DNA from: Pelobates cultripes
Lineage: Eukaryota > Chordata > Amphibia > Anura > Pelobatidae
Length of the DNA: 64,000 nt
Direction of reading: 5' to 3'
NCBI GenBank assembly: GCA_933207985.1
Contig: OW240913.1
Location: 102,763,097-102,827,096 of the forward strand
Shown: positions 23,257-36,071 of the stretch, piece by piece
Position numbering within the stretch: position 1 is the stretch's first letter
How the letters are laid out: each line of letters starts with the position of its first letter
Notes under the pieces: model-generated
Database searches by the model: none
What the model saw: the letters and a program-made list of their open reading frames with translations, nothing else
Told to the model about the DNA's origin: nothing
Program-made: the position numbers and the translations under genes

Positions 23257-23809
23257 TTAAAGGAACACTATAGTCACCTAAATTACTTTTGCTAAATAAA
23301 GCAGTTTTAGTGTATAGATCATTCCCCTGCAATTTCACTGCTCAATTCACTGTCATTTAGGAGTTAAATTACTTTGTTTCTGTTTATGCAGCCCTAGCCA
23401 CACCTCCCCTGGCTATGATTGACAGAGCCTGCATGAAAAAAAAAAACTGGTTTCACTTTCAAACATATGTAATTTATCTTAAATAATTGTATCTCAATCT
23501 CTAAATTGAACTTTAATCACATACAGGAGGCTCTTGCAGGGTCTAGCAAGCTATTAACATAGCAGGGGATAAGAAAATCTTAATTAAACAGAACTTGCAA
23601 TAAAGAAAGCCTAAATAGGGCTCTCTTTACAGGAAGTGTTTATGGAAGGCTGTGCAAGTCACATGCAGGGAGGTGTGACTAGGGTTCATAAACAAAGGGA
23701 TTTAACTCCTAAATGGCAGAGGATTGAGCATTGAGGCTGCAGGGGCATGTTCTATACACCAAAACTGCTTCATTAAGCTAAAATTGTTCAGGTTAAAGTG
23801 TCCCTTTAA
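23257..23809 (+). mobile_element. TTAA-flanked MITE, AAAGGAACACTATAGTCACC family
   Basis: A 553-bp unit from TTAAAGGAACACTATAG to GTGTCCCTTTAA with TTAA at both ends. The halves are partly inverted repeats: the arms carry GCAGTTTTAGTGTATAGATC and its complement, and GGAGTTAAAT with its complement. Relatives in this window are at 56946, 60085 and, more distantly, 63349. Confidence 0.8.
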
Positions 23810-23833
23810 AAGTTTATAATCTATTGTGTCCAT

Positions 23834-24688
23834 TTAAAACAACACTGTAGGCACTGCAACTGCTTCATCTAATTGAAAAGGCCATAGTGTTAAAAAAAAC
23901 GGTGTTAAACCATTTTCATGGTTAAAATGGATACTACAGCCACCAAAACAACATTAGGTTAATAAAGCAGTTTTAGTTTACTATAGAATACTTATTTCCT
24001 TCTGCGCTTTTTAGGTCAATCTACTAAACTAAACATTAGATCTCTCTTTACAGGAAGTGTTTTGGAAGACTGTATAGGTCACATGCAGGGAGGTGTCAGT
24101 AGGGCTGCATAAACAAACTGATTTAACTCCTAAATGGCATAGAACTGAACAGTGGGAATACATGGGCATAATTTACACCAAACCTCTTTATTAAGACAAG
24201 GGTTTTTCTTGTGCCTATTGTATTCATTTAATGCTGAACAAGAGTCCCTGGTAGTCAATCTCCTCTGTGCTGCTAATAAGGAAGCATTAGCCCAACCACA
24301 AATGGGCAGCGGTGATTGGTTGAGAATGGCAACTGACAGCTTTCAGCCTATAGCAACTACCCATTGCTGACATCAATTGGTAAGGAAGTTTGTAATCTCT
24401 GTCATAGCCACACCACCAATAGGGGGGTGTCCATGGATCCTAATTCTGTGTTAAATTGAAAATGTAATAGCAACTATGTATAGCAACTACCCATTGCTGA
24501 CATCAATTGGTAAGGAAGTGTGTAATCTCTGTCATAGCCACACCACCAATAGGGTGGTGTCCATGGATCCTAATTCTGTGTTAAATTGAAAATGTAATAC
24601 TGAGTGGGGGGATAGCAGCAGAGAATTCCAGGTACAATAATTAATTAAATTAAATAAAATAGTTATACTGCCTAGCGTGTCCCTTTAA
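23834..24688 (+). mobile_element. TTAA-flanked composite MITE with an internal copy of another MITE
   Basis: From TTAAAACAACACTGTAGGC (23834) to AGCGTGTCCCTTTAA (24688). The part at about 23925-24190 matches the 23257 family and looks like an insertion. The right part contains a 130-bp direct duplication. Confidence 0.6.
24351..24610 (+). repeat. 130-bp direct tandem duplication
   Basis: TAGCAACTACCCATTGCTGA starts at 24351 and again at 24481. About 120 bp after each start are nearly identical, differing at only a few bases (for example TTTG/TGTG and GGGGGG/GGGTGG). A recent local duplication. Confidence 0.85.
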
Positions 24689-24800
24689 GTTTAATTGTTG
24701 CAATAGCATAACATTCTAATTGAATACTGGGCAGCAAACTGGGTTAGCAGTTTTGCAGACCCAGTTGCACTTTTCTTGCAAGATGCTGTGCATTGGAGAG

Positions 24801-25796
24801 TGTAAAGGATCCCTGCATACGTGCAGCGATGATCCTTGCAGCTTCTCCCGAAATCCCGCTGAAACCGAGTGATTATAGCTTCCAATTCCCCAAACATGAG
24901 TCGAGACTTCATGAAAGGGTAAAACGATCTGATTTACTGTGGGCTACCCGCCCGGTATTTATGCAGGTCTTCCACCTGGTGGACACTCCCCTAGGGGACC
25001 AGATGGAAGACTGGGACAGAAGTAACACAGTAGCCAATCACAGTGGCTATAGGATAAACACTCCCCTTTACACAAATCACTCCCTCTTTCCCATCCTGGA
25101 GATAATTAGATTAAGGTAGCAAAGAGAGCTGTAATTATCTCCAGAAGTAAAGAAACATGCCTTTTTATATTTAGCAAAAACAGAATAAAAATACATAACT
25201 TTCTTTTTATATAACATAAACTTTAAGTTCCACACATCCCCAGATAGCTTGGATCTGAGTGCATATTCTAGGCGAATAGCGCTCAGATCCCACGAACACA
25301 GGTCCCAGAATCGTCGACTGAAGTTTGGCTGTCCTTGGCCATTCGTGTATTTGTAACCGATTGCCAGTCCTCTATTATAGCTATCTGGGGTCAGCCACGT
25401 TCGCCTACTTTAATGCGCGAATGAAATATTATCCCTTCCTTCGAATGGTTCCACCGTATGAACGAGGATGGGTGAAGGTAGCAGCGGCGTTCGACAAAAT
25501 AGGTCGCTGAAATCAGTTCCAGGGAATCCTCGCCATTTGCCGCTGCGCGTTCGACAAAACCAAAATGGCGATTGCCACGTGTTCGGGAGGTGAACGCGGA
25601 CCACCCGCTATACCAATTAGTTTGTGGTTAACCGCAACAGTCAGGGTGGTCAATGAGCGCCACACGACCTCAGTGGGAGGTCGGTGGTTCGGTAGTTTGT
25701 TCGCCTTATTTGACAATTTCACGAAATCCTATTGTAATGTTCCAAATAACCGAACAGGCTTGTTCGGGACGGCTGTTAATAGGGGATTTCGTTACA
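24801..25796 (-). mobile_element. Solo LTR of a gypsy-type element, TSD GAGAG
   Basis: A 996-bp unit from TGTAAAGGATCCC to TTTCGTTACA, flanked on both sides by GAGAG (24796-24800 and 25797-25801). It shares with the full-length element's LTRs the stretch around AGATAGCTNGGNTCTGAGTGCA and GCGCTCAGATCCCA, and the tip pattern TGTA..TACA. Its orientation matches the full element (minus). No internal region is present, so it is the product of LTR-LTR recombination. Confidence 0.8.
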
Positions 25797-25801
25797 GAGA
25801 G

Positions 25802-27306
25802 TTTACTAAAAATATTTAAAATTATACTTGTAGCTATTATTTATTTTAACTCTATAGCAGTTTATATTTAATATAACTTTTAAAGGATCTGGAAGACTCA
25901 GCACCCCTTTCCTGTGTGTAATCCTTTCATTTTGTTCACCTATTTCTCAACTATTGATGGCTGACGTCAGTGAAAATCTTGGGCTTAAACTCTAATGATT
26001 TCAACATTTTCTTTTAACAATGCACAAATACATATTTGTTATATATAGAGATTAGCAAACATAATGTTAACAATCTCAGAAAGTTACAGTTTCCTGTAAC
26101 AAGGTCTTCCATAGAACCCTGTTTTATATTTTCACCAAAGAATACAGTATTGATAGAACTTATGGCACGGTTCCATTGCTAGGTTCCAGAAACACATGGT
26201 GATTGAGTTTTGAGAGGTGGGCATATATCATGACCTATCCATGCCTTTCTATGTTATGTCCCCTCATCTCCATCTGTGATACTGTAATGCTTATGATCTC
26301 CCAGATATCAGTGAAAGCATAGCTAGAAACAGGCACATTCTGCACATCCAGGTATCTAATGCTATCCAGCCATGGTACCTAACTATTGGAAGGGCATGCA
26401 GTACTGTTCTGTTCCACAGCACACCTCCCTAACAGTCACTTGAAGGCATCCCTCTATGTCTTGCAGAGCTCTATACTAGAAATTTTCATTTTCATATCAG
26501 AAGTCTAATGTCCTCCTGTCCTCTTAAATATTTGTAAAGATCTGGGGGTAAATAGTCCCACAACTTCATTGACAATGTCTGGTGACATTTGTATTTTTGT
26601 AATGAACCCAACTTGTAACTTCATGAAAGATACATTTCGTATTCCTATTGAAGAAGCAGAAAGCCTTATAACCATAATTAATTATTGTAAACATTGCAGT
26701 AATACTTATCAGGAATTATCTTTGACTCCCTTTGAATGCACTTATAAATAAAATTGCCTAGGGAAGGGTTTAATTTCAAGGGCATATAGTATGTCAATTA
26801 TAAAAATGAGATAATGCCCTTTCAGGAAAAAAACATTTATAATTGTCACAGATCATTAATTTGTACAACTGTTATTGGTACTGGAATTCTGTAAGGCTTA
26901 TCATATATACCCACACACAGGCTGGGTGGTGAGTGGAATCATGGTGGCACCCTGTCCTTTTTTTTATGTGAGCACGCTGGAGCAGTGCTCTATTAAAAGG
27001 GAAGTACACTATCCTCTTCTTCTTCACTTCCCTCGTGCTGGCTCACTATCAGCTGTTTTCTGAGAGTTTCTATCCCTGGCTAGACCTGGGGACTCATCAA
27101 AAGGTTTACCTAAAAAAGCTATTCAAAGAGGGGATGTACACATAATATATGGGGTTTGAGCATTTATTTAACGATCTCCCCAGGGTTTGGACATCTTTTT
27201 ATCAGAGATGGGGGACCGTTTAGGCCTATCTTTTCTTTCTTCTATTCAAAACTAAATTTCAAAAACCAAAAATAACACAACTTTTTTGTATTTATTAAGG
27301 GTAACA
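25802..27306. other. Intergenic DNA, no gene seen
   Basis: Unique-looking AT-rich sequence. Short frames (for example 26569-26751 and 26875-27063) have no recognisable domain and I do not call them. Confidence 0.5.
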
Positions 27307-27314
27307 GTTAACAG

Positions 27315-28048
27315 CAGTGGTGTACCTACCACGGTCACATGGGTCACAGCTGCGACCGAGACCCTCTCTCCAGGGGGCCTGGCTGCAACCACGACCCCTG
27401 CGACCACGGGCCACCTGGATACCTCCTGCGTGTCTGACAGGAGGGGAGAGCTGTGCTGCTCCCCTCCTGCCTGTGTGTAGTGTGGCCGAGCGGTCTGTCA
27501 GGAAGTGCTCACTAAGAGAGCACTTCCTGTCAGACCGGAATGCAGCCCCCCCGTTCCTCCTGTCATAGGGGGGCCCCATGGCGGGCGGCTGTGTTTCCGG
27601 CAAAGGCGGCGAGGAACTGTGTTTTCCCTGTTGCTGATGCCGGGAGCCGGAATATGACGTCATATTCTGGCTTCTGGCATCAGAAGACAGCCCACGTGGC
27701 ACAAGGGAGCAGAGCAGGGAGAACACAGCTCCCTCGCTGCATCTGCCGGGAACACAGCTGCCCGCCTCACTGAAGCCCCACTGGACCCCAGGGACAGATC
27801 CACGACTGCTCTCCAGGTAGGGAGGCTGAGAGGACATTTTTAAATTTAAATAATATTAATTATTTGTGTGTGTGTGTCTGAGAGTGTATGTGTGTGTGTC
27901 TGTGAGTGTATGTGTCTGTAAGTGCATGTGTCTGAGTGTGTGTCTGTGAGTGTTTGTGTGTCTGTGTATGTGTCTTTGAGTGTATGTGTGTATATGAGTG
28001 TATTTTTGTGTCTGTTAGTGCATGTGTGTGTCTGTGTCTCTACAAGTC

Positions 28049-28079
<31 letters not shown>

Positions 28080-28243
28080 GTGGGTCTCTGTTTGTATGTA
28101 TTTGTATGTATGTGTGTGTCTACATGTATGTGTGTGTCTGCATGTGTGTGGTGTGGGGTGGGGACGTGTGGGGGGCAGGGACCTATATGGGAGGCACAGG
28201 CAATTTTCGCACTGTGGTCCTGTGGTTTCTAGTTAAGCCTATG
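27315..28243. mobile_element. Non-autonomous hAT-like element, TSD GTTAACAG
   Basis: Starts CAGTGGTGTACCTACC at 27315, and GTTAACAG flanks both ends (27307-27314 and 28244-28251). The right tip (TAGTTAAGCCTATG) is only a degraded inverted repeat of the left. The interior is GC-rich (27330-27840), then TG-rich. The GC-rich part resembles 44590-44900 (CCCCACTGGACCCCAGGGA shared), so both belong to one hAT family. Confidence 0.7.
27860..28155 (+). repeat. TG-rich microsatellite
   Basis: Irregular TGTGTG/TCTGTGAGTGTATG units inside the hAT-like element. Open frames here are repeat translations. Confidence 0.85.
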
Positions 28244-28251
28244 GTTAACAG

Positions 28252-28440
28252 AGTGGGTGAAAATGCTTATGACATGCATTATAGATACACTGTTAAGTTG
28301 CCTACTTTGGCTGAAACGCAGCACATGATGTCATATCAATACCTTCTCATTGTTGTACCATTTGATCAGTGAATGCATGTAACCTGTGTCACTTTGTTAT
28401 GCTATTTCTTGACCAAAAATAAAGAATTATATAAAAAAGG
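28252..28440 (+). mobile_element. Possible LINE 3' tail
   Basis: Ends in TTGACCAAAAATAAAGAATT followed by ATATAAAAAAGG, which resembles the A-rich ends of other L1/Tx1 copies in this window (32319, 62760). The body is too short to prove family membership. The hAT-like element lies immediately upstream and may have split it. Confidence 0.35.
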
Positions 28441-29924
28441 CAGTACAAGTCCAGGGAGGTGTGTCAAGAACCCAGGGATGATATGGGGGGAGGGGAGTTC
28501 TGCTCCCCAATATAACAGCCTGTCTCCTAACCAATTCCCCCCAGTTGTACTGTTCTCCTAGTGGTATGTACTACAGTATTCCCAACCTGAATTGTTGTCT
28601 TCTGGTATTTGACCCTCTGCCTGTTTTACGCTTTATACCTGTGCTGCCCGACCTGGCTATCCTGACAATGTCTTCGCTTAATCCCTATCTGTACCTCACT
28701 TTTGGTGTTCTACTTCAGCTATCTGCTACATGTTGGGCTCCTTCTGCTAAACCTTACATGATGATGGGTCTGGTTGCCATGGAAAGAATATTTAAGCTCA
28801 ACTTGATTTATTTGAGAGGGGTTGGATTTTATATTTAGTTTCCAGATTGAAGAGAATTCATATAATTGACTCATCTCTGGTCTTTTCTTCTTTATCGCAT
28901 CCCCCCCCCCCCACCTTTTTTTTTATTCTTGTCTTTTTGTATCTTAACTGTTTTTGTTTTGTTTCTAGTTTACTTTATCTATTATTTATATTACCTTATG
29001 CCACATATTTTAACTGTCTACTCTTGTGTATATGATTTGTTATTTTTTTTCTTCTTATGATTACATTTTTTTTTTAAATTCTCTAGTACTTTTTGGAACC
29101 ACACCATTGTTTTTATTTGGTGTTTGGCTATTACTTTATATTTTATAATAAAATAAAAGAGAATGAGGGGGATGCAACCAGGCACTAAGTGAATTTGTGA
29201 ATACCAGACTTTATTTTTTAATTTTCTTTCCTTGAACTTGATTTTTATTAACATTGTATGTTTTTTTTTCTTCTTTGTTTGTTTTTCAGTTTTTTGTGTA
29301 ATACATTGCTAAATAGAATGATCACAATGTTTTATGACATATCACAGTTGGACTCCTACGATCACCCTGAAGTTCAACCAAGCAGTCATTCATCCCAAAA
29401 GATACAACTACATTCTTAGCAATCTTAGGTCTACTCTATGTAGTCACAGACTGAATGGAATCATGACCGTAATAAAATAGAAAGACACCAAAATCCCCCT
29501 CCCCCCATGCCCAGTACACAACCACCTCCTCCCCAGCCCCCCACGCCCAGTACACAACCACCCTCTTTATATTGGTTAAAGATTTCTTTCCATCCAATTT
29601 TCTGTTTCAGCACCAATGCTTGAAGGTGACTCACAAGCATATTTGCATCCTAAGGAAACCACTATTCTGCGTGTTTTGCGCCATGGGATGGATGTGGCAG
29701 GGACACTTGTCCCTATGGAACAAGACCTTTTTAGTGGGTCCTTCGGTGCTCTTCCAGAGGGCAGGCACAAGCGCTGTTGTGGCATTCAGAAGGTGCCTCA
29801 ATAGTGAACGTTTTTATTTTGAGATTTGCAGAGGAGTGACATCATATAACAAAACATTTTCGATTGCGAATGAAAGGGGAGCTACAAATTTTTATGTGAG
29901 GATGTCCCTAACCATCTGTCAATA
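28441..29924. other. Intergenic DNA, no gene seen
   Basis: Mixed sequence with T-rich runs (28910-29080) and a C-rich duplication around CCCAGTACACAACCACC (29510 and 29550). No supported coding region. The segment 29580-29810 is open on both strands but shows no domain I recognise. Confidence 0.45.
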
Positions 29925-30330
29925 GGTTGTATGATTGTGCAGTCCCGACATATGTGTTTAATTGATCCCACATTTCCTCCACACATCTGATGAGACTGAT
30001 GGGAATACCTTGTATAAAAATTCAGGGGTGCAATATCACCAGAGAAGTTTATAGTTGACCTTATATTATCTCGAGTTGATAATGCTCTTTTGCTGCAGGA
30101 TCAGGCGTTACTCCATTGATTAGCTGTAAAATATGTGCCTAGTATTTTCTCCCACTCCCATTTAAACTAATATATTAATATCTCCTTTCCAATGAGTTTT
30201 AACACTTTTAATGCCCAAGACACATTATAGAGGAGGAGCTATTAATAGCCTCATTAGCAAGATAGAGATGAGGTAGATTTTTAACATTGATACTTTATTA
30301 CCTCCCGGCTTAATGGCGCATAACCTAAAG
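29925..30330 (-). pseudogene. Remnant of an L1/Tx1 ORF2 C-terminus
   Basis: On the minus strand, about 30000-29940 encodes, across a small frameshift, a Cys/His pattern like the C-terminal knuckle of Tx1-type ORF2 proteins (VWRKCG, then GSIKHICRDC). Flanking translation is compatible but riddled with stops. Old and uncertain. Confidence 0.4.
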
Positions 30331-30963
30331 ATTTAAAAGGAAAGACTATGGAGGATGACGGTAGCAACCCACTTTTGAGAAAGGCTAGGCCAAACCGCGT
30401 TAAGTGAACAGTGGACTTTTATGTTTTATGTGAGGTCGTTTTTATTATTGGTTTTTTTTGTCCAATAAATCATTTTTTCTTCACCGATTTCCTTCATCCT
30501 GGAGTATATATGGTGTAAGATCGATGTAATCAAGATTGGCCAAAGAAATATCCTGACCCACTACCAACATCTGCTGCATCCTCCATTTCATGCTACTAGT
30601 CTGAGCCAGCTTTGTTAAGTGGCTCAGAACCATGAGAGTTGGACCAGTAGAGTGAATATATATATATTAACTGTGTTAACTATATTACCCTATGGTCTTT
30701 TCTCTATATTTGTATATATAGATTCCACATCAATTGTATCTTTGTGGAATTCATTTATTATTGTGTCCCCCTACTTTTGTACTTTTATATTTTGATAAGT
30801 ATTGCTCAATATTCCCTGTATGGGCACCATTTGAGCTGGGACCAGTATGCCCCTCCAGGCCATACAACATGGACTAGTATGAGTGAAATTCATCGGCAAT
30901 AGCATCCAGAAAGTGGGTCCCTTCCCTGGATTCATTGTATGTTATTATTGAATTTTATTTTGT

Positions 30964-32338
30964 GTGCATTTTACAAAATCCTTCAACTCCTTTCTACAAG
31001 GTAACTCACTCCCCCCACAGGCACTAAACGCCACAATTACACTTATCCCGAAACCAGGCAAAGACCCATCCCAGTGCGGTAGCTATAGACTGATCTCCTT
31101 GATAAACGTAGATCTCAAACTCTTTATAAAAATCCTGGCCAACAGGCTTCGCCCCCTCCTGCCGGGGATAATACACGCGGACCAATCGGGCTTTGTACCC
31201 GGTAGAGAAGCAAAGAATAATGCTACAAAAATTATAAACTTGGTACACCATGCCACACGAATGAAGGACCCCAGTCTACTCCTGTCCATAGACGCTGAAA
31301 AAGCATTCGACAGAGTGGACTGGACATTAATGCTATACACGCTCCAATCCCTGGGCTTCGGACCTAATTGGGAAAAATGGATAAAAGCAATATATTCAAA
31401 CCCCACAGCCAACATTAGGAATAACGGACAACTCTCAGAACGGCACGAGGCAGGGATGTCCCCTCTCCCCCCTCCTCTTCATAATTATCCTAGAGCCATT
31501 CCTTCAGGGAATCCAAGACAACGTCAACATTAAAGGCATACAGGTGGGAAAGCACGAACATAAAATAGCCGCATTTGCGGACGATATGCTTTTCTCAATC
31601 TCAAACCCGCTAGCCTCACTCCCACACCTAATGGAAGAAATGAACACCTATAGTAAAATATCCAACTTCAAAGCAAATCTCAGTAAATGCTAAATCCTCC
31701 CAATCCACATGCACGACCGTCATCTGGTCCCACAAAAGCCCTTGATTAGCATACACACTCCTCACAAGACCGAAAGAAGAAGGAGGCCTCGGCCTATCTG
31801 ATATAGACAGATACTATAAAGCTGTTCACCTGACTAGAATTTATGATTGGTCATGTACCCACACCACAAAACAATGGGTGACCATCGAGGACACGTTCTT
31901 CAGAGCACCCATATACACAATCCCATGGCACAAAACAGGACAAACACTACTGATAAAAGGCCCACACCCAACAATCACACCCACCTTGCACACTTGGGTG
32001 ATCCTCAAACCAAACAAACAAATCTCACCCTACCCATCACTACTCTACCTGATCTCACATAATCCGCTCTTTCAACCGGGGGTAGACGGCAAGGAGCTGA
32101 AACCCTTCCTACATGTCTATGAACTTGCATGCATAGAATAGAAGATCTTGCTTAGAATCTCCTCTAGACATGCTCTGCCTAGCCTGTACTCCCTATCACC
32201 ATATAAAAATGTGTAGTACAATCAAATGCCTTATAACTGTTATGCATTGTTCAGCTCATTATCTTGCCATTGCTGTTGGGGCACTGCAAGAATGTCTGTC
32301 ACTCTCATGCACACAAAAATAAAGAAGAAAAAAAAGAA
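30964..32338 (+). pseudogene. 5'-truncated L1/Tx1-clade LINE (RT domain to A-rich tail)
   Basis: Reverse transcriptase segment with LPPQALNATITLIPKPGKDP, SYRLISLINVDLK, DQSGFVPGREAKNN and LLSIDAEKAFDRVDW (30964-31430). After a frameshift it continues with the QGCPLSP-like turn and AAFADDMLFSISNP (about 31440-31690), where the catalytic pair reads FADD. 31878-32141 gives part of the C-terminal region, and the element ends in an A-rich tail (32319-32338). The endonuclease is missing, so it is a 5'-truncated, dead copy. It differs in sequence from the 13.6-kb copy. Confidence 0.85.
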
Positions 32339-33454
32339 GTTAGCTTAATGGAACCTTCAGTGGCAGATGCTTTGAACTTTCTTCAAGAAGGGTTAGATAT
32401 CGGCCAAAGTTAACACTCTGAAAGGTCTATGTTTCAGCGATATCAGCCTTAACATCATATGGACCTTAAACCCCATAAAACGAGGTTCTTCAAGGCAGTT
32501 ATAAGGATCAGATCTCCGGTTAAATAGTTGTGTACTTTTTGGGACCTTCCACTTGTCTTGAAAGCCTAATCTGTGGATTCCTTTGAACCATTGGAGGAGA
32601 TAGGAAACTTTATCTTATCTTTGAAAACCTTTTCCAGGTGATAATTTGGCAGGCGCTAACCTCTCTGGTGGCACCTACACGGTGCAGCTGGCCATGCCAC
32701 ATCCATCCCATCCACGCCACTGAGCAGATGTCCCGCTGGGTCTACAATCCCACCAACCTTGTAGTGCTCTGTGAAGATCTCCGAGCTCCATGGGCATCTC
32801 TTCTTTAGCCATCATCGTTCACATAAAGAGGTAGAATGTTCCGCCATCATGGTTGATCTGACGATGTTGTTTCAAGGTTCTCTGGACACAGACATGCAGT
32901 TCACTGTGTGCTTAACAGGGAAAGGTATGGTGCAGCATGGGGGCTGTGTCTGTAACTAGGAGTGTCCCCTCCTCTACTATTTAAATACCCGAGTAAACTC
33001 ATTTCTTGCTCAGACATTTGTGCGAGCTGTCTTCAGTTCCGTACTACATGTGCTACCAGTACACACGCTACCAGTCCATGTGAAACCATTCCTGTGCTAC
33101 CAGTACCCATGTTTATAGTCTACATGCTGTCTAAAAAGCAACCACAGTAGGTGCTGGTGAAAGATAAAATTGTCAGTATTAAAAAATTTAATGGAAACAC
33201 ATAAAAACCCAAGTGAGTCATTCCACACGTGGTAAAATGTGGCTAAAATTATAATGGATACAAAGTTACTCTGGTATATGTGGTGGGGCTGTGCACAAGA
33301 TAACTCACTAACTCACTCATGTGCAAATAGTGGCAAATGTAATCTAATCTTGTAATAATTATAATTTTGCGTTTAAATATTGCACATAAATATTTGTTTA
33401 CGGACGTATGGTATGGATGTATAGTATGCACTTTCTAATGCACATCCCACTTTG

Positions 33455-33502
<48 letters not shown>

Positions 33503-34277
33503 TTTGTTCACTATTTTTGTTTGTTTGCTAGGAAAAGTAAATAATTTTTAGTGTTAAATACATTTTTACCCTGATATGGTACCATGATGTTATTAACAAT
33601 ATACTAGTCTTTTTACTGTCAATTGTACTATTGCGTTACTTTTACTACTTACTAATTCTGATGCTATTGTGACAATTCAAACAACTGTTAATATTTTATA
33701 TTGGAACTTGATCTCATCGTGTATTCTCAATTCCTCTTTTCAACAAGAACATTTTTTTATCTTACAAACATAACTTTTACCTGGCTTATAATTCGATTCC
33801 CTTGGCCCATCAGAGGACTATCTGCTTTAGTCTCACAGGTTTATTCACTGAATAGCTAAATAAGTAAACTTCTCCAAGTTACTTTTGTCTTCAGTTTGGT
33901 TGGCTTAGCCTTACATTTTAAATTCACTGTGAATTCTTAGAAATAACCTTGCCTGAGGGGAAGGAGGATATATAATTTACATTTACAAAACGCAATTTAC
34001 AAATAAGACATGTGTGATGTCAGCAGAGGACAATCTTTCTTATACTCAATGGAGAAAAAATTCTTGAAGAGCAGTAAAAATAAAAAGAGAGATTTTTTTA
34101 AACCGCTCCTCCTTTTTCCCCTCTATTGGTTGCTTCACAATTGATCTGTGAATAAAATCAATATTTACTGGCTGTCCACTATCCATCAATTATCTTCTTT
34201 CCCATCATCTCAATTTTTGGCACAACAAGTGGGACTCTGAATTTAGAAACAAACAAAACTGTTCATAGATTGCCTGT
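32339..34277. other. Intergenic DNA with a TA microsatellite, no gene seen
   Basis: Unique-looking sequence. A (TA)n run of about 39 bp lies at 33462-33500. Frames such as 32771-32959 have no recognised domain. Confidence 0.5.
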
Positions 34278-36071
34278 TTAACCCCTTAAGGACGGAGCCA
34301 AATGTACACGTTGTGAACGAAACAAAATGTAAACAAAACCTGGCATTTGCGCTACATGTCTGTCCAACCATAATTCAACTCTTTCATAGTAAATGCACCC
34401 ACCCTTATTATATATAATTTTATTCAGGGGAAACAGGGCTTTCATTTAATATCAAATATTTAGCTATGAAACATAATTTAATATGAAAAAAATGGGATAA
34501 AATGAGATTTTATTTGATTTTTTTTAGTTCTACATGACATTTTAACTGTCAATGTCATAATACGGTTTGCTTTTAGTGCAATAAAATACACATATTTGTA
34601 TTCAGCAAAGTCTCACGTGTAAAACAGTACCCCCTATGTACAGGTTTTATGGCGTTTTGGGAAGTTACAGGGTCAAATATAGCACGTTATATTTGAAATT
34701 GAAATTCGCCAGATTGGTTACGTTGCCTTTGGGACTTTATAGTAGCCCAGGAATTAAATTTACACCCACAATGGCATACCATTTGCAATAGTAGACAACC
34801 CAATGTATTGCAAATTGGGTATGTCCAGTCTTTTTTAGTAGCCATTTGCTCACAAACACTTGCCAAAGCTAGCGTTAGTACTTGTTTGTGTGAAAAATGC
34901 AAAAAAACACAAATTTTGGCCAGTGTTTGTGACTAAGTGGCTACTAAAAAAGACTGGACATACCCCGTTTGCAATACCTTGGGTTGTCTACTATTACAAA
35001 TGGTATGCTATCATAGGGGTAATTGTCATTCTTGGGCTACCATAGGGTCTCAAAGGCACCGTAACCAATCTGGCGAATTTTAATGTGAAAAAAATGAAAC
35101 GCAAGCCTTATATTTGACGCTATAACTTTTGAAAACACCATAAAACCTGTACATGAGGGGTACTGTTGTACTCGGGAGACTTCGCTGAACACAAATATTT
35201 GTGTTTCAAAACAGTAAAAAGTATCACAGCAATAATATCGTCCGTGTAAGTGCTGTTTGTGCATGAAAAATGCAAAAACCTTCACTTTTACTGGCGATAT
35301 CATCGTTGTAATACATTTTACTGTTTTGAAACACTAGTATTTGAGTTCAGCAAAGTCTCCTGAGTAGAACAGTACCCCCCATGTACAGGTTATATGGTGT
35401 CTTGGAAAGTTATAGGGTTAAATATAGTGCTAGCAAATTAAATTCCCTTTACTTTCGGCATGGGCTGTCAGGCAGGTCCCGCTAATTGTAATTAATTAAG
35501 ATACCTAATTATGTAAAAATATTACATAAATATATATGTAGAATCAATATATGTATATATATACGTATGTGAATCTATATGTGTATATATATATATAATT
35601 TTTTTTTAATATTTTTATTTATATATAGGTATATATATAGTGATATATACGTATATATTTATGTATGTAGATATATATATTATTTCGTGTACATATTAAT
35701 ATCACAATACAGTTAGAACGAAATAACACACATCTATATATTTAATTATTCTTTTTTAATTATTTTTTTAATTTAATTTTTTTCATTACAGGCAGCCCCC
35801 CTGCTGGCAATGCAGGAGGCAGCTACCCCCGGCCATGTGATTGTGGGGTCCTTGCAAGGACCTCACTCTCACATGGCCGGGGGGCACCGGAGGAAGAGGA
35901 TCTACCACGGGGGGGGCTCCCTGGGAGTCCCCCCCACCGCGATCGCCGGCGTGGGACCGCCTGCGACCGGGTAAATAAGAAAAGACCGGAGGGCGTACAA
36001 TTACGCTCGGCGGCGTTTAGAGCCGCCTAAAATAGGGCGTAATTGGACGCCCTCCGGTCTTAAGGGGTTAA
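34278..36071 (-). mobile_element. TTAA-flanked foldback DNA element, copy B (1.8 kb), inverted relative to copy A
   Basis: Begins TTAACCCCTTAAGGACGGAG (34278) and ends with the GCGTAATTGGACGCCCTCC stem and CTTAAGGGGTTAA (36071). Aligned in reverse, it follows copy A (6989-9080) module by module: the GAGACTTCGCTGAACAC and GGTATGTCCAGTC modules, the AT/TA-rich block, and the GC-rich block with CACATGGCCGGGG. The length difference of ~300 bp is mostly in the TA-rich block. No transposase. Confidence 0.85.

Noticed and set aside
25325..25871. Small frames at 25.3-25.9 kb
   Set aside because: They lie almost entirely within the solo LTR (24801-25796) and have no similarity to known proteins.
27922..28372. 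Val/Cys/Ser-rich frames on the plus strand
   Set aside because: Translation of a TG-rich microsatellite in all three frames.
32771..33150. Possible exons around 32.8-33.1 kb
   Set aside because: Two short frames with no recognised domain and no consistent splice structure.
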